Shown: piece by piece, positions 7,888-15,700 of the stretch
How the letters are laid out: each line of letters begins with the position of its first letter
Position numbering within the stretch: the stretch's first letter is position 1
Source: an uncultured Oscillibacter sp.
GTDB taxonomy: Bacteria > Bacillota > Clostridia > Oscillospirales > Oscillospiraceae
DNA length: 64,000 nucleotides
Reading direction: 5' to 3'
Assembly: GCA_910587875.1 (NCBI GenBank)
Contig: CAJUOD010000003.1
Span: forward strand, 1 to 64,000
The notes under the pieces: model-generated
Databases searched by the model: none
What the model saw: only the letters and a program-made list of their open reading frames with translations
Told to the model about the DNA's origin: nothing
Translations under genes and position numbers: made by a program

Positions 7888-8205
7888 TCACAGGGCCCTG
7901 TCCAGCGTCTCCGTATACGCGGCGGGCGGGTAGGCCCCCACCTTCCGGTCGAACTCCCGGCCCTGCTTCAGAAACACCACCGTGGGGATGTTCATGACCC
8001 CGAAGCGCCGGGCCAGGTCCGGCTCCTCGTCCACGTTGACCTTGGCAACCAGGGCCTTGCCCTCGTACTGGGCCGCCAGGCTCTCCATGACGGGGCCCAG
8101 CATCTGGCAGGGTCCGCACCAGGGGGCCCAGAAGTCCACCATAGCCAGGGGGGCCTGGCCCGCCAGCGCGTCAAATTCCGCCGTCTTCAAATGCTGCAAT
8201 GCCAT
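7888..8205 (-). CDS. trxA: Thioredoxin
   Basis: 105 aa, the usual thioredoxin length. The active site WCGPC has cysteines at 30 and 33; the cis-proline loop IPTVVFLK is present and NVDEEP follows beta-3. It is a cytoplasmic dithiol-disulfide carrier. The gene lies 29 bp downstream of the thioredoxin-reductase-like gene on the same strand, so the two are almost certainly an operon and partners. Confidence 0.95.
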   Translation of the reverse strand: MALQHLKTAEFDALAGQAPLAMVDFWAPWCGPCQMLGPVMESLAAQYEGKALVAKVNVDEEPDLARRFGVMNIPTVVFLKQGREFDRKVGAYPPAAYTETLDRAL

Positions 8206-8234
8206 CTCTCATATCTCCTTTGTTTTGAATTACC

Positions 8235-9044
8235 TTATTTCAGCGCTGCCGCGAAAGCGGCCGCTCTTTGGCCCGCGATCAGGCCCTCGCCCACGGCCTT
8301 GGAGACCTGGAGGGGCCCGCCGGTGCAGTCCCCGGCGGCGAAGACGCCGGGGAGATTCGTCCGCGTCTCCCGGTCCACGGTGACAAAGCCCCCCTCCGAC
8401 GCCAGGCCCGGGAACAGGTCCCCCGGGGCCATGGCGGGCCGCAGGAGGAACACGCCCTCCACCGCCTCCGTCACGCCGCCGCAGTCCACGGCCTCCACCT
8501 TGTCCGCACCCCGGATCACGCAGTCCCGGGGCCTGTCGAAATAGACCACCTCACAGCCAATGCCCTCCAGAAACTCGGCCTCCTTTTTTGCCGAAGGGGT
8601 CCAGCCCAGGACTGCCACCCGCTTGCCCCGGTAGAGCATGCCGTCGCAGGTGGCGCAGTAGCTGACGCCCCGGCCCAGCAGCTCCGCCTCCCCGGGGAGC
8701 TTCTTCCCCCGGACGACGCCCGCCGCCAGCACAACGGCCTTTCCCTGGACCATGGCGTTTTCCACGCCGACATACCAGTCCTCCCCGGAGCGCAGGGCGC
8801 TGAGTGCCCGGCCCTCCAGGAACTCGGCCCCGGCGTCCTCCGCGTGGCGGCGGAAGGCCGTCAGCAGCTCCGCCCCGGTGACCCGGGGGAGGCCCAGGTA
8901 GTTGTCCACCTCCTTGGCCTTCCACAGGGGATTTTCCTCCAGGGGGTTGGAGACCACCAGGACGGTCCTCCCCCGGGCCCGGACGTTCTGGGCCGCCGAC
9001 AGCCCCGCCGGGCCGCCGCCGATGACAAGCACGTCGTACGCCAT
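8235..9044 (-). CDS. Thioredoxin reductase-like flavoprotein lacking the usual NADPH motifs
   Basis: 269 aa against about 310 for NADPH-dependent TrxB. The FAD-binding [11 protein letters not shown] (residues 9-19), the redox pair CATC (Cys130, Cys133) and the C-terminal [16 protein letters not shown] are all present. In the second nucleotide domain the usual GGGDSA motif is replaced by [12 protein letters not shown], and the HRRxxxR motif that holds the NADPH phosphate is replaced by YFDRPRD. This fits the pyridine-nucleotide-independent (ferredoxin-dependent, FFTR-like) reductases described from clostridia, or the DDOR-like group. trxA directly downstream supports thioredoxin as substrate. 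The electron donor is inference; a small ferredoxin is encoded at 15.7 kb. Confidence 0.8.
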   Translation of the reverse strand: MAYDVLVIGGGPAGLSAAQNVRARGRTVLVVSNPLEENPLWKAKEVDNYLGLPRVTGAELLTAFRRHAEDAGAEFLEGRALSALRSGEDWYVGVENAMVQGKAVVLAAGVVRGKKLPGEAELLGRGVSYCATCDGMLYRGKRVAVLGWTPSAKKEAEFLEGIGCEVVYFDRPRDCVIRGADKVEAVDCGGVTEAVEGVFLLRPAMAPGDLFPGLASEGGFVTVDRETRTNLPGVFAAGDCTGGPLQVSKAVGEGLIAGQRAAAFAAALK

Positions 9045-9400
9045 GGCACCGCCTCCTTTTCCCTAGTTTATACCGTCTATGGTATCACGTTCCTGGTAAA
9101 TTTTACAGCGGCATTTGCAACAAAATTCCATCTCGCCAGCAGGGAAAAAAGTTCCCGGCCCTCGGTTGCTTTTGGGCCGGGAATTTGGTACACTAGGGGG
9201 GAGCCGGACGGACGCGGGTCCGGGGCCGGCTCCCTATATTCAAAAAAGCGGCGGCGCCAAACGCAAGGGGCGGACGCTGCGCGGAGTTGAGGGCGCCCCG
9301 CTTGAGCCATCCTATGCGCCGCCGGGGCCTCCCGACACCGGGCCTGGACGCCCTGTCCCGGTCCTTCCGCCGCCGTACCGACAGAAAAGAGGGGCTTTTC
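9045..9400 (+). other. Gene-free stretch with rpe promoter and long structured leader
   Basis: This 356-bp gap holds the promoter at 9166-9194 and a leader of about 200 nt before rpe. The leader has a strong GAGCCGG...CCGGCTC hairpin near 9210-9233 and further GC-rich pairing segments. I do not recognise a known riboswitch consensus in it, and no ORF is convincing. Confidence 0.4.
9166..9194 (+). promoter_or_regulatory. Promoter for rpe
   Basis: TTGCTT (9166-9171), 17-bp spacer, TACACT (9189-9194). Confidence 0.5.
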
Positions 9401-10051
9401 ATGATTAAAATCGCGCCGTCCATCCTCTCCGCCGATTTCGCAAATCTGGAGCGGGACATCCAACGCATCGCCGCCGCCGACTACGTCCACGTGGACGTGA
9501 TGGACGGCGTGTTCGTCCCCAACATCTCCATCGGCATCCCGGTGGTGAAGTCCATCCGGCCCACCACCAAACTGCCCCTGGACGTGCACCTGATGATCGT
9601 CCAGCCCGTGCGCTACGTGGAGCAGTTCTGCGACGCCGGGGCGGACCTGGTGACGGTCCACGTGGAGGCGGACACGGAGGAGAATATCCACGCCGCCATC
9701 GACAAGATCCATGCCAAGGGGAAAAAGGCGGGCATCGTGCTGAAGCCCAAGACTCCGGCGGAGGCGGCGCTTCCCTTCCTGGAGAAGGTGGAGCTGATCC
9801 TGGTCATGACCGTGGAGCCCGGCTTCGGCGGGCAGAAGTTTATGGCGGACATGATGCCGAAGGTGTCCGCGCTGCGGAAGCTCATTGATGAGAAAAACCC
9901 CAGCTGTGAGCTGGAGGTGGACGGGGGCGTGGCCCCCGATACCTGCCGGACCTGCATTGAGGCCGGGGCCAATGTGCTGGTGGCGGGGAGCGCCGTTTAT
10001 AAGGCGGACGATATCCCGGCGAGGATTGCGGAGCTGAGGGGGGCCGTCTGA
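9401..10051 (+). CDS. rpe: Ribulose-phosphate 3-epimerase
   Basis: 216 aa, normal for Rpe, which interconverts ribulose 5-phosphate and xylulose 5-phosphate in the pentose phosphate pathway. Family signatures: IAPSILSADFANLE at the N-terminus, HVDVMDGVFVPN, the LDVHLMI metal-binding histidine segment, TVEPGFGGQKF and EVDGGV near the C-terminus. Start ATG 9401 follows AAAAGAGGGG. It stands alone with a long leader. Its stop codon is eight bases before inverted-repeat element II begins. Confidence 0.96.
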   Translation: MIKIAPSILSADFANLERDIQRIAAADYVHVDVMDGVFVPNISIGIPVVKSIRPTTKLPLDVHLMIVQPVRYVEQFCDAGADLVTVHVEADTEENIHAAIDKIHAKGKKAGIVLKPKTPAEAALPFLEKVELILVMTVEPGFGGQKFMADMMPKVSALRKLIDEKNPSCELEVDGGVAPDTCRTCIEAGANVLVAGSAVYKADDIPARIAELRGAV

Positions 10052-10058
10052 AGAGACG

Positions 10059-10305
10059 GGGGCTTTTTCCGGCGCTGGCGCGCGGGGGGGCTTGGAGCTC
10101 AGCGATGGCTGGGCAATGCACCCCCCATTCTCTCTTTTGCGAAAAGAGAGAATGCGCCGTGCACGGTGGAAGAGAGAAAACGGGGGGCGCGGCTACGGTA
10201 CGGACTGCTTGATACGCATGTCCCTACCCGCGGCGTGATGCAAGCGGGAGTTTTGGCAGTTGATGCAAGGACTGCCCGGCCCTCCTCGCTGCCGCTAACC
10301 TGGCG
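10059..10305 (-). repeat. Left arm of element II
   Basis: Runs from GGGGGCTTTTTCCGGCGCTG outward-facing, through CAATGCACCCCCCATTCTC and GTGCACGGTGGAAGAGAG, to CTAACCTGGCG. It is closely similar to 19524-19764 and, reversed, to 237-537. Confidence 0.78.
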
Positions 10306-10333
10306 TTGGGGGCGGGCTCTGCCCCCTCCCCTT

Positions 10334-10588
10334 TTACAGGCGGCCCAGGTCTACCCCTATGGAGAGGCCGGAGCAGAAAACTGCCATTTCTTCCAGCTCC
10401 CCGGCATCCCTTTCCCGTGTCAAAAGGGCCTCCAGCCGCCGGTCCTGCTCCGCCGTCAGCGTGGAGCGAAAAGCCGTCCAGTCCCCCTCCAGATCATACG
10501 TGATCCGGCGGTATTCCCAGGTTTCCAGATAGTCCGCAATCTGCCTTTCCTGGACGTAATCGTAGAGGACCTGGAGAAAGCTTTCCAT
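10334..10588 (-). CDS. Small acidic protein, element II cargo (DUF6809-like)
   Basis: 84 aa, acidic, predicted all-helical, no signal or membrane segment. The pattern (short N-terminal helix, EYRRITYDLEGDW, LTAEQDRRLEALL, a C-terminal SGLSIGVDLGRL) resembles the small DUF6809-type proteins that accompany XRE regulators in gut Clostridia; the family assignment is tentative. It is divergent from the XRE gene at 10674, across a promoter with an ACCAATTGGT palindrome. The cargo of element III has the same layout with a different but similar small protein (19754-19981). The function is unknown. Confidence 0.6.
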   Translation of the reverse strand: MESFLQVLYDYVQERQIADYLETWEYRRITYDLEGDWTAFRSTLTAEQDRRLEALLTRERDAGELEEMAVFCSGLSIGVDLGRL

Positions 10589-10617
10589 AAAGCCAACCTC
10601 TTTTCCTTTTAGTTATA

Positions 10618-10656
10618 ACCAATTGGTATTATACCTCAATGCGCAGACCCTGTCAA
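10618..10656 (-). promoter_or_regulatory. Promoter and palindromic operator between the element II cargo genes
   Basis: Minus-strand promoter TTGACA (10651-10656), 17-bp spacer, TATAAT (10628-10633), abutting a perfect ACCAATTGGT palindrome (10618-10627). The palindrome is a likely binding site for the adjacent XRE protein. Confidence 0.65.
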
Positions 10657-10673
10657 GACCTTGGGGGAGTAGT

Positions 10674-10901
10674 ATGGAAATTTTGTCTCAAAATTTATAC
10701 GCTCTGCGGAAGCGAAAGGCCCTCTCCCGGGAGGCCGTAGCCAGGGCCTTGGAGATGTCCGCCATGACCTATCAGCGCTACGAAAAAAATCTCCGGGACC
10801 CCACGGCCCCGGTTCTGGTGAAGCTGGCGGATTTCTATGGCGTGACCCTGGACCAACTGGTAGGCCGGGCGCCCCTGCCTCCGGCGGAGGAGGGGCGCTG
10901 A
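10674..10901 (+). CDS. XRE-family HTH regulator, element II cargo
   Basis: 75 aa. A single Cro/CI-type helix-turn-helix: LYALRKRKALSREAVARAL, then MSAMTYQRYEKN as recognition region, then LVKLADFYGVTLDQLVG. Start ATG 10674 follows GGGGGAG; an earlier in-frame ATG at 10623 would overlap the divergent promoter. It probably represses the divergent promoter at 10618-10656. The homologous position in element III holds another XRE protein (20067-20279). A decayed type I toxin follows directly. Confidence 0.85.
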   Translation: MEILSQNLYALRKRKALSREAVARALEMSAMTYQRYEKNLRDPTAPVLVKLADFYGVTLDQLVGRAPLPPAEEGR

Positions 10902-10909
10902 CGGGATCC

Positions 10910-10960
10910 TTGGTGTGTCTGGTCCTTTGGGCCTGGATACTGACCACAAAAGCGTGTTGA
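10910..10960 (+). pseudogene. Remnant of the 28-aa type I toxin
   Basis: The 16 residues LVCLVLWAWILTTKAC align with the C-terminal 16 residues of the intact toxin at 60505-60591 (LVCLAFSAYILTIKAC). The N-terminal residues and the proper start with its ribosome site are missing, and the frame continues upstream without an ATG into the XRE gene end. The downstream antisense unit is still well conserved. This looks like a decayed copy whose antitoxin survives. Confidence 0.75.
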
Positions 10961-11040
10961 CCGCTCGGCTGCAACCCAAGCGGTCAACATAGTTCGCTAT
11001 TAGATCGTATGGGCTGACCGCCGTGTGACAGCGCCCTTCT
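10948..11040 (-). ncRNA. Predicted antisense RNA of the decayed toxin locus
   Basis: Driven by the minus-strand promoter at 11047-11074. It ends at a GTTGACCGCT / AAGCGGTCAAC hairpin (10956-10988) followed on that strand by a T run (10948-10951). The same layout and sequence occur at 60578-60669. Confidence 0.65.
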
Positions 11041-11046
11041 ATGCTC

Positions 11047-11074
11047 ATTATACCAGACCGTCCCGCTTTGTCAA
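11047..11074 (-). promoter_or_regulatory. Antisense RNA promoter
   Basis: TTGACA (11069-11074), 16-bp spacer, TATAAT (11047-11052) preceded by TGG (extended -10). It is nearly identical to 60676-60703. Confidence 0.75.
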
Positions 11075-11106
11075 GAGCCCAAACACCGGGCCCCGTCTTT
11101 CCCAGC

Positions 11107-11430
11107 GCGCCAGGTTAGCGGCAGCGAGGACGGGAGAACAGTCCTTGCATCAACCTCCAAAACCCCCGCTCAAACTACGCCGCGGGCTGAAGACATTCGC
11201 GAAACCAGAGGCATGGCTTGCGCGGAGGAATGGCCTGCACAGGGGTGCAGGCCCCACAGCAAGGTGTCCTACCGACAGAAGGTCCTAATTACTTCCTTTT
11301 CTCTTTTGGACCGTGCACGGCCCGTTTTCTCTTTTCCTTCTGGAAGGAAAAGAGAAAATGGGGGGTGCATTGCACCAGCCATCGCTGGTTGCCATTCCAC
11401 CCCGCCCGTCAGGGCGAGAACAGGAGCCCC
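11107..11430 (+). repeat. Right arm of element II
   Basis: Starts GCGCCAGGTTAGCGGCAGCG, continues through AAAACCCCCGCT and CGCCGCGGG, carries an inserted GGAATGGCCTGCACAGGGGT palindrome half, and ends with GGGGGGTGCATTG and CCCGTCAGGGCGAGAA. It is close to the left arm of element III when reversed. Confidence 0.78.
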
Positions 11431-11433
11431 CCT

Positions 11434-12033
11434 ATGGAATACTTCCCCCCCCCGCTTGAAAAGCTGGTAGAACAATTCGCCCGCCTCCCGGGCATCGGCG
11501 GCAAATCCGCCCAGCGGCTGGCCTTCTTCGTCCTGGGCCTCCCGGAGGCCGAAGCCCAGGCCTTCGCCGACGCCATCGTGGACGCCAAGCGGAGCATCAC
11601 CTGCTGCCCCGTGTGCCAGAACTTCACCAGCGGCGGCCTGTGCCCCATCTGCTCCTCCCCCAAGCGGGACGGGTCCACCGTCTGCGTGGTGGCGGACCCC
11701 CGGGATGTGGCGGCCATTGAGCGCAGCCGGGAGTACGGCGGGCATTACCACGTGCTCCACGGGGTTATCTCCCCCATGAACCGGGTCGGGCCCGACGACC
11801 TGGCCATCAAGCCCCTTTTGGAGCGTGTGGCCAAGGGGGAGATCCAGGAGGTCATCATGGCCACGAACCCCGACACGGAGGGGGAGGCCACCGCCATGTA
11901 CATCGCCCGGCTGCTGAAGCCCTTCGGCGTGCGGGTGACCCGCCTGGCCTACGGCATCCCCGTGGGGGGACACCTGGAGTTCGCCGACGAGGCGACCCTG
12001 ACCCGCGCCCTGGAGGGGCGGCGGGAAATCTGA
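11434..12033 (+). CDS. recR: Recombination protein RecR
   Basis: 199 aa, the normal RecR length; it acts with RecF and RecO in gap repair and RecA loading. Helix-hairpin-helix (LARLPGIGGKSAQRLAF-type) at the N-terminus, a C4 zinc finger (CCPVCQNFTSGGLCPIC), and a Toprim domain with CVVADPRDV and ATNPDTEGEATAMY. Start ATG 11434 follows CAGGAG, which lies only a few bases beyond the end of element II, so any read-through from the element would reach recR. Promoter TTGACA at 12035 directly follows the stop. Confidence 0.95.
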   Translation: MEYFPPPLEKLVEQFARLPGIGGKSAQRLAFFVLGLPEAEAQAFADAIVDAKRSITCCPVCQNFTSGGLCPICSSPKRDGSTVCVVADPRDVAAIERSREYGGHYHVLHGVISPMNRVGPDDLAIKPLLERVAKGEIQEVIMATNPDTEGEATAMYIARLLKPFGVRVTRLAYGIPVGGHLEFADEATLTRALEGRREI

Positions 12034-12034
12034 C

Positions 12035-12063
12035 TTGACAGGGCGGCGGAACTCTGCTATCAT
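12035..12063 (+). promoter_or_regulatory. Promoter of antisense RNA, 12.1-kb locus
   Basis: TTGACA (12035-12040), 17-bp spacer, TATCAT (12058-12063), facing the small peptide gene on the other strand. Confidence 0.75.
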
Positions 12064-12069
12064 GAAGAT

Positions 12070-12155
12070 ACGAGGATGCCGCAGCAATTGCGGCTGGCCC
12101 CTGTTTCAGATTCGGTTCATAAAGAAACCGTCACCGTGCAGGGTGGCGGTTTCTG
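12070..12155 (+). ncRNA. Predicted antisense RNA antitoxin of the 12.1-kb locus
   Basis: It starts just past the 12058-12063 -10 box and ends at the shared hairpin 12124-12153, overlapping the 3' end of the peptide gene. Its 5' part (GGATGCCGCAGCAATT, 12074-12089) is an inverted copy of the 5' end of the peptide transcript (12252-12267). Confidence 0.6.
12124..12153. terminator. Bidirectional terminator shared by toxin-like and antisense RNAs
   Basis: GAAACCGTCACC / GGTGGCGGTTTC stem with a 6-nt loop. A T-containing tail (TGCGTTT) lies on the plus side and TTTATG on the minus side. Confidence 0.7.
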
Positions 12156-12208
12156 CGTTTGACCACGATCGTCACCGTAAAGGATCCGATATGTAGCGTA
12201 ATCCGCAT
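12131..12208 (-). CDS. Small basic hydrophobic peptide, type I toxin-like (25 aa)
   Basis: 25 residues: MRITLHIGSFTVTIVVKRRN then a short basic end. An amphipathic beta/hydrophobic core (HIGSFTVTIVV) followed by KRRNRH is seen in short Firmicute peptides of unknown role. A perfect GGAAAGGAGGTGAG site sits 4-6 bases upstream. A promoter is predicted at 12276-12304 and a convergent antisense promoter at 12035-12063, with a shared terminator overlapping the 3' end. This fits type I toxin/antitoxin architecture. Toxicity is inferred and not visible in sequence. Confidence 0.65.
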   Translation of the reverse strand: MRITLHIGSFTVTIVVKRRNRHPAR

Positions 12209-12275
12209 ATAGCCTCACCTCCTTTCGGAGGAATCGGCCAGCCGCCCACCTAATTGCTGCGACATCCTTACCGTC

Positions 12276-12304
12276 AGAATACCACAGGGTTTGACAAAAA
12301 GCAA
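12276..12304 (-). promoter_or_regulatory. Promoter of the 25-aa peptide gene
   Basis: TTGCTT (12299-12304), 17-bp spacer, TATTCT (12276-12281). The -35 box overlaps the terminator of the upstream SLH gene. Confidence 0.5.
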
Positions 12305-12339
12305 GGCCCGGCGTTCTTACGCGCCGGGCCTTGCTTTTT
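12295..12339. terminator. Bidirectional terminator after the NAGPA/SLH gene
   Basis: GCAAGGCCCGGCG / CGCCGGGCCTTGC stem (12301-12334) with five T on both sides. Confidence 0.9.
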
Positions 12340-12346
12340 CAGTTGC

Positions 12347-15300
12347 TCACAGCATGGTATACAGAATCTTCGCCATCTGTCCCCGGGTGATGCTGGCCTG
12401 GGGACGGAACGTCCCGTCGGCGTAGCCGCTGAGAATTCCCTGAGAAACCATGGTCCGGATGTAGAAGGAGGCGTAGCCCGGGATCTCCGCCGCGTCGGTG
12501 AAGCTCAGCTCCGCCAGGGCGTAGCCCTTCTCCTGGGACCGGCCGATCATGGCCGCCGCCTGGGCCCGGGTCAGGTTCCCGGCGGGGTTGAAGTACAGCT
12601 TCCCGTCCTTCCCCTGGGTCCCGGTGACCACGCCCTCGGCGTACAGCGCCCGGACGGCGGGCAGGGTGCGCTCCGGCAGCTTCTCCAGGTCCGCGAAGGG
12701 CAGGGACACCTCGGCGTACTTGGCCGGGTCCAGCTTCAGGGCGTTGTAGAGCATGACGGTGAAGTCCAGCCGGGTCAAGAGGTCGTCGGGCCGGAACGTG
12801 CCGTCCTCATAGCCCCCTGAGATGCCCCGGTTGTAGAGGAAGTCGCAGTAGTCCGCGCCCCAGTACTCCGCCGTGTCCGTGAAGCGGCGCTCCGCCCCGG
12901 CGGAGGCCGGGAGGTCCACGGAGGTCCGGCCGATGTTGCCGGAGTAGTCCTTGGCCCGGATGGTGACCCGGCTGATCCCCTGGCCCTCCTCCTGGGCGGG
13001 GAGGGTCACGGTGAAGCGGCCCGTGGCGGTCTCATACTCGCCGCCGGCGGAGATGCTGATGCGCTCCGCCGGGAGAATGCCGTCCACGGCGTCGGCAATG
13101 GAGCCGGTGATGGTCCAGCTCTCCGGGTCCAGCTCCGCCGTGATGACGGGGGCGGCGCTGTCCACAATGCCGTCAAAGGTCGCCGCCACCTGGTCCAGGT
13201 AGATGGTCCCCGCGCCCGTGCCGCTGATCTCCAGGCCCCGGATGGTGATGCCCGGGGTCAGGCCGTCGACGCTTACCTGCTTCCAGCCGGACACGTCCAG
13301 GGTGGTCAGGGGCAGGACCTGGGTCTCCTCCTCGCCCAGGCTGTAGAGGAGGGAGAGGGTGTTGCCCGAGCCGTTGCTGTCCACCCAGAGGTTCAGCCCG
13401 GTGTAGGGCTCTTTCAGGACGGCGGGCTGGGACGTGGCGTTCCAGCGGGCGGTCCCGGTCTCTCCGGTCAGGTCATAGTCCAGTCTGCCGGAGGCCTTGC
13501 CGAAGCGGACGTAGTTCCCGTCCCGGTTCAGGCTGAAGGAAGCCCCCTCGCCGGACCCCCGGAAGATGGTGGTCTCGCCCTCGAAGTCCTCCAGGGTCTC
13601 CAGGTGCTGGGTGGAGACCGTCACGTCGATGGACGCGCTCTGGGTCCCGGCGGAGACGGTGATCCGCCCCGTGCCCAGGGCCTCGGCGGTGAAGAGGCCC
13701 GTCTCGTCGATGGTCCCGATGTCCCCCTCCAGGGTCCAGGTGAAGGCCGCCGGGTCCGCCTTCAGGGGCAGGTGCTTGTAGGCGGCGGAGCCGTGAAGCT
13801 GGACGGCGGTCCCCGGGGCGGCGTTCAGGGTGGTGATGATGGTATTCTGGTCGTCCCGGACCGCCACGGCGTCCGGGGCGGTAATCGCATGGACCACGGT
13901 GGACCCTTGGCCCCCGCCGCCCTGGGCGGTGACGGTGATGTCCCCGCCCTCCAGGGGAGTGACCAGGGTGTTCCCCGTCAGGGTCCCGGCGGAGGCCGTC
14001 AGATCATACCGCTCGCTCATGGGGATGAAGTTGGTGTCCACGGCGGCGGCGGAGATCTCCGCGCTGCTGCCCGCCAGGACATAGGCGTTGTCCGCGCTGA
14101 CGTAGAAGTGGCTCAGCTGCCCCGTGGGCTGGTTGGAGGCCACCAGGAAAATCTGGTTGGACACGGACCGCTCCACCCGGTCGGAGGGCTGGTTGATCCG
14201 TTCCGCCGCCGTCTCCGTGGGCTTCGTGACGGCCATGGTGGTGGAGCCGCCGCCGTCCAGGCCTAAGGCCGTGACGCAGCCCAGCTCGATCATCCGCCGG
14301 GCCACCTGGTCCATGGTGGCCCCGATGGAGTGGCCGGACTTCCGGCCGTCGATGGTGTAGAAAATCAGGCTTCCGTCGTAGCGCTGGCCCACGGCGGTCC
14401 GGGGAGCCGTCCCGGTGGGGAGGCCCGCCGCCACGGCGCCGTTCTCCACCAGGGAGTAGAGGCTGCCCGCGGCGTACTGCACGTCGTTCCAGCCGGGGTC
14501 GGCAGGCGTCAGAGTCAGCGTAAGGATCGTCCCCACGGGAATGGAGCGGAGGGTGTTCAGAGTCTCCTCCCCGGCCTTGGCATTGGCGCTGAGGACCACG
14601 TGGGTGGGCCCCAGGGGCGTGGGCTCCTTCTCGGTCTCCGCAATGCGCTCCACCTGGAGGAAGGTGGTCCCGCCCAGGGCCAGGTCGCCCTCCTGAATGG
14701 TGCAGACCACGTCCACGCCGGGCTGGGTGGAGCCGGTGGTGTGGGCGGCGTTGAAGTCATAGGTGTACAGGAAGATCCCCGTGTCCGTCCGGGCCTTGTT
14801 GAAGGCGGCGGGCCACAGGGTCTTCTCCATCGTCTGGCCGGTGCCGTTGGTGAGGGGGTTCCCCAGCTCGTCGTACAGGGGCTCCCCCGCCTCGTTATAG
14901 AGGGGCTCCCCGGTGCCGTCCTGGGCGGTGTAGCGGACGCTCATGGTGATGGCGGGCTTGCCCAGGATGGCGGTGCCGTCGGCCCGGAAGCCGATGGCGT
15001 GATAGCCCCCGTCGCTGGAGCGCAGCCGCCCCTCGGTGACTACGACGCCGATGGGCAGGCCGTTGTTCACGTTGTAGAAGTCCCCGTTGATTCCCGCGAC
15101 GACCCGCCGGCCCTGCTCCTCCAGGGCCTGGGCGGTGTTGGAGACGGAACTCCGGTCCGTCAGGGCCCCGCCGTAGGTGACGATGGGGGTGACGGAGGGG
15201 TTAGGGGTGTATGTAATCAGGTTCTCCGTCCGGTAGTCGGAGCTGACAGAGCTCCAGAAGACGTTGGTGGAGAGCTGGGTCTCCCGGTTTAAGAGGGTGT

Positions 15301-15418
15301 CCGTGGCGATGAGGTCGTCCCCCAGGGCCTCCGAGGCCAGGGCGGGGGAGACGGTCAGGGCCGCCAGCAGGGAGAGGGCCAGCAGCAGGGAGAGCGCGCG
15401 GGGTAAGATTCGTTTCAT
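12347..15418 (-). CDS. SLH-anchored phosphodiester glycosidase (NAGPA/DUF2233) exoprotein
   Basis: 1023 aa with a Sec signal peptide (RALSLLLALSLLAALTV...ALA). Residues about 55-410 match the NAGPA/DUF2233 domain that cleaves sugar phosphodiesters: VVAGINGDFYN, GYHAIGFRADG, FYTIDGRKSGHSIG and ALGLDGGGSTTMAV. The middle holds Ig-like or carbohydrate-binding-like beta domains, and the last 180 residues hold three SLH repeats (FTDTAEYWGADYCDFLYNRG, GGYEDGTFRPDD, SGYADGTFRPQASITRGQ). It should sit on the wall polymer and act outside the cell. The substrate is unknown; wall teichoic-type or host phosphodiesters are candidates. Confidence 0.88.
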   Translation of the reverse strand: MKRILPRALSLLLALSLLAALTVSPALASEALGDDLIATDTLLNRETQLSTNVFWSSVSSDYRTENLITYTPNPSVTPIVTYGGALTDRSSVSNTAQALEEQGRRVVAGINGDFYNVNNGLPIGVVVTEGRLRSSDGGYHAIGFRADGTAILGKPAITMSVRYTAQDGTGEPLYNEAGEPLYDELGNPLTNGTGQTMEKTLWPAAFNKARTDTGIFLYTYDFNAAHTTGSTQPGVDVVCTIQEGDLALGGTTFLQVERIAETEKEPTPLGPTHVVLSANAKAGEETLNTLRSIPVGTILTLTLTPADPGWNDVQYAAGSLYSLVENGAVAAGLPTGTAPRTAVGQRYDGSLIFYTIDGRKSGHSIGATMDQVARRMIELGCVTALGLDGGGSTTMAVTKPTETAAERINQPSDRVERSVSNQIFLVASNQPTGQLSHFYVSADNAYVLAGSSAEISAAAVDTNFIPMSERYDLTASAGTLTGNTLVTPLEGGDITVTAQGGGGQGSTVVHAITAPDAVAVRDDQNTIITTLNAAPGTAVQLHGSAAYKHLPLKADPAAFTWTLEGDIGTIDETGLFTAEALGTGRITVSAGTQSASIDVTVSTQHLETLEDFEGETTIFRGSGEGASFSLNRDGNYVRFGKASGRLDYDLTGETGTARWNATSQPAVLKEPYTGLNLWVDSNGSGNTLSLLYSLGEEETQVLPLTTLDVSGWKQVSVDGLTPGITIRGLEISGTGAGTIYLDQVAATFDGIVDSAAPVITAELDPESWTITGSIADAVDGILPAERISISAGGEYETATGRFTVTLPAQEEGQGISRVTIRAKDYSGNIGRTSVDLPASAGAERRFTDTAEYWGADYCDFLYNRGISGGYEDGTFRPDDLLTRLDFTVMLYNALKLDPAKYAEVSLPFADLEKLPERTLPAVRALYAEGVVTGTQGKDGKLYFNPAGNLTRAQAAAMIGRSQEKGYALAELSFTDAAEIPGYASFYIRTMVSQGILSGYADGTFRPQASITRGQMAKILYTML

Positions 15419-15550
15419 AGGGTTCCTCCATACTTGTCCGGGGTCGTTGAACGGCTTCCATCATACCACAAACCGGCAGGGAAGTAAATGACGAACTGTA
15501 AACAAAATTTTCCAGCGTCCCCATCTCCCAGAGGGCTTGGCAATCCCGGA

Positions 15551-15637
15551 GGAATGGCCCGCACTGGGGTGCGGGCCCCACAAGGTGTTCTATCGATAGA
15601 AGAAGCGTGGGGCCCGGTCCCCTGACCGGGCCATTCC
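15551..15637. repeat. Palindromic intergenic repeat, family 2 (GGAATGGCC type)
   Basis: Starts GGAATGGCCCG and ends CCGGGCCATTCC, with inner GGGCCCCACA / GTGGGGCCCGG blocks. Further copies at 29625-29698, 33991-34089 and 43407-43559, and a half copy at about 11226-11262. Confidence 0.85.
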
Positions 15638-15700
15638 CTCTGGACAAACGGTCCCCCTGGGAGTATCATGGGGGCAGAACGCAAAAAGGAGGGTCCGCCT

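Larger units (their letters stand above)
10059..11430. mobile_element. Inverted-repeat element II with XRE cassette and type I toxin remnant
   Basis: Left arm 10059-10305 (minus) and right arm 11107-11430 (plus) are diverged copies of the same repeat, pointing outward. Between them lie a divergent pair (84-aa protein and XRE regulator) and a decayed toxin/antisense module. The element begins 8 bp after the rpe stop and ends a few bases before the recR ribosome site, so it fills the intergenic space exactly. No transposase is encoded. The right arm is itself interrupted by a half copy of the second palindromic repeat family (about 11226-11262). Confidence 0.72.

Noticed and set aside
9195..9400. 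rpe leader as a known riboswitch
   Set aside because: It is GC-rich and foldable, but I could not match TPP, glycine, c-di-GMP, fluoride or other consensus cores; only a structured leader is claimed.
12549..14266. Several open frames antisense to the NAGPA/SLH gene
   Set aside because: Low-complexity Gly/Arg/Val-rich shadow translations with no ribosome sites.
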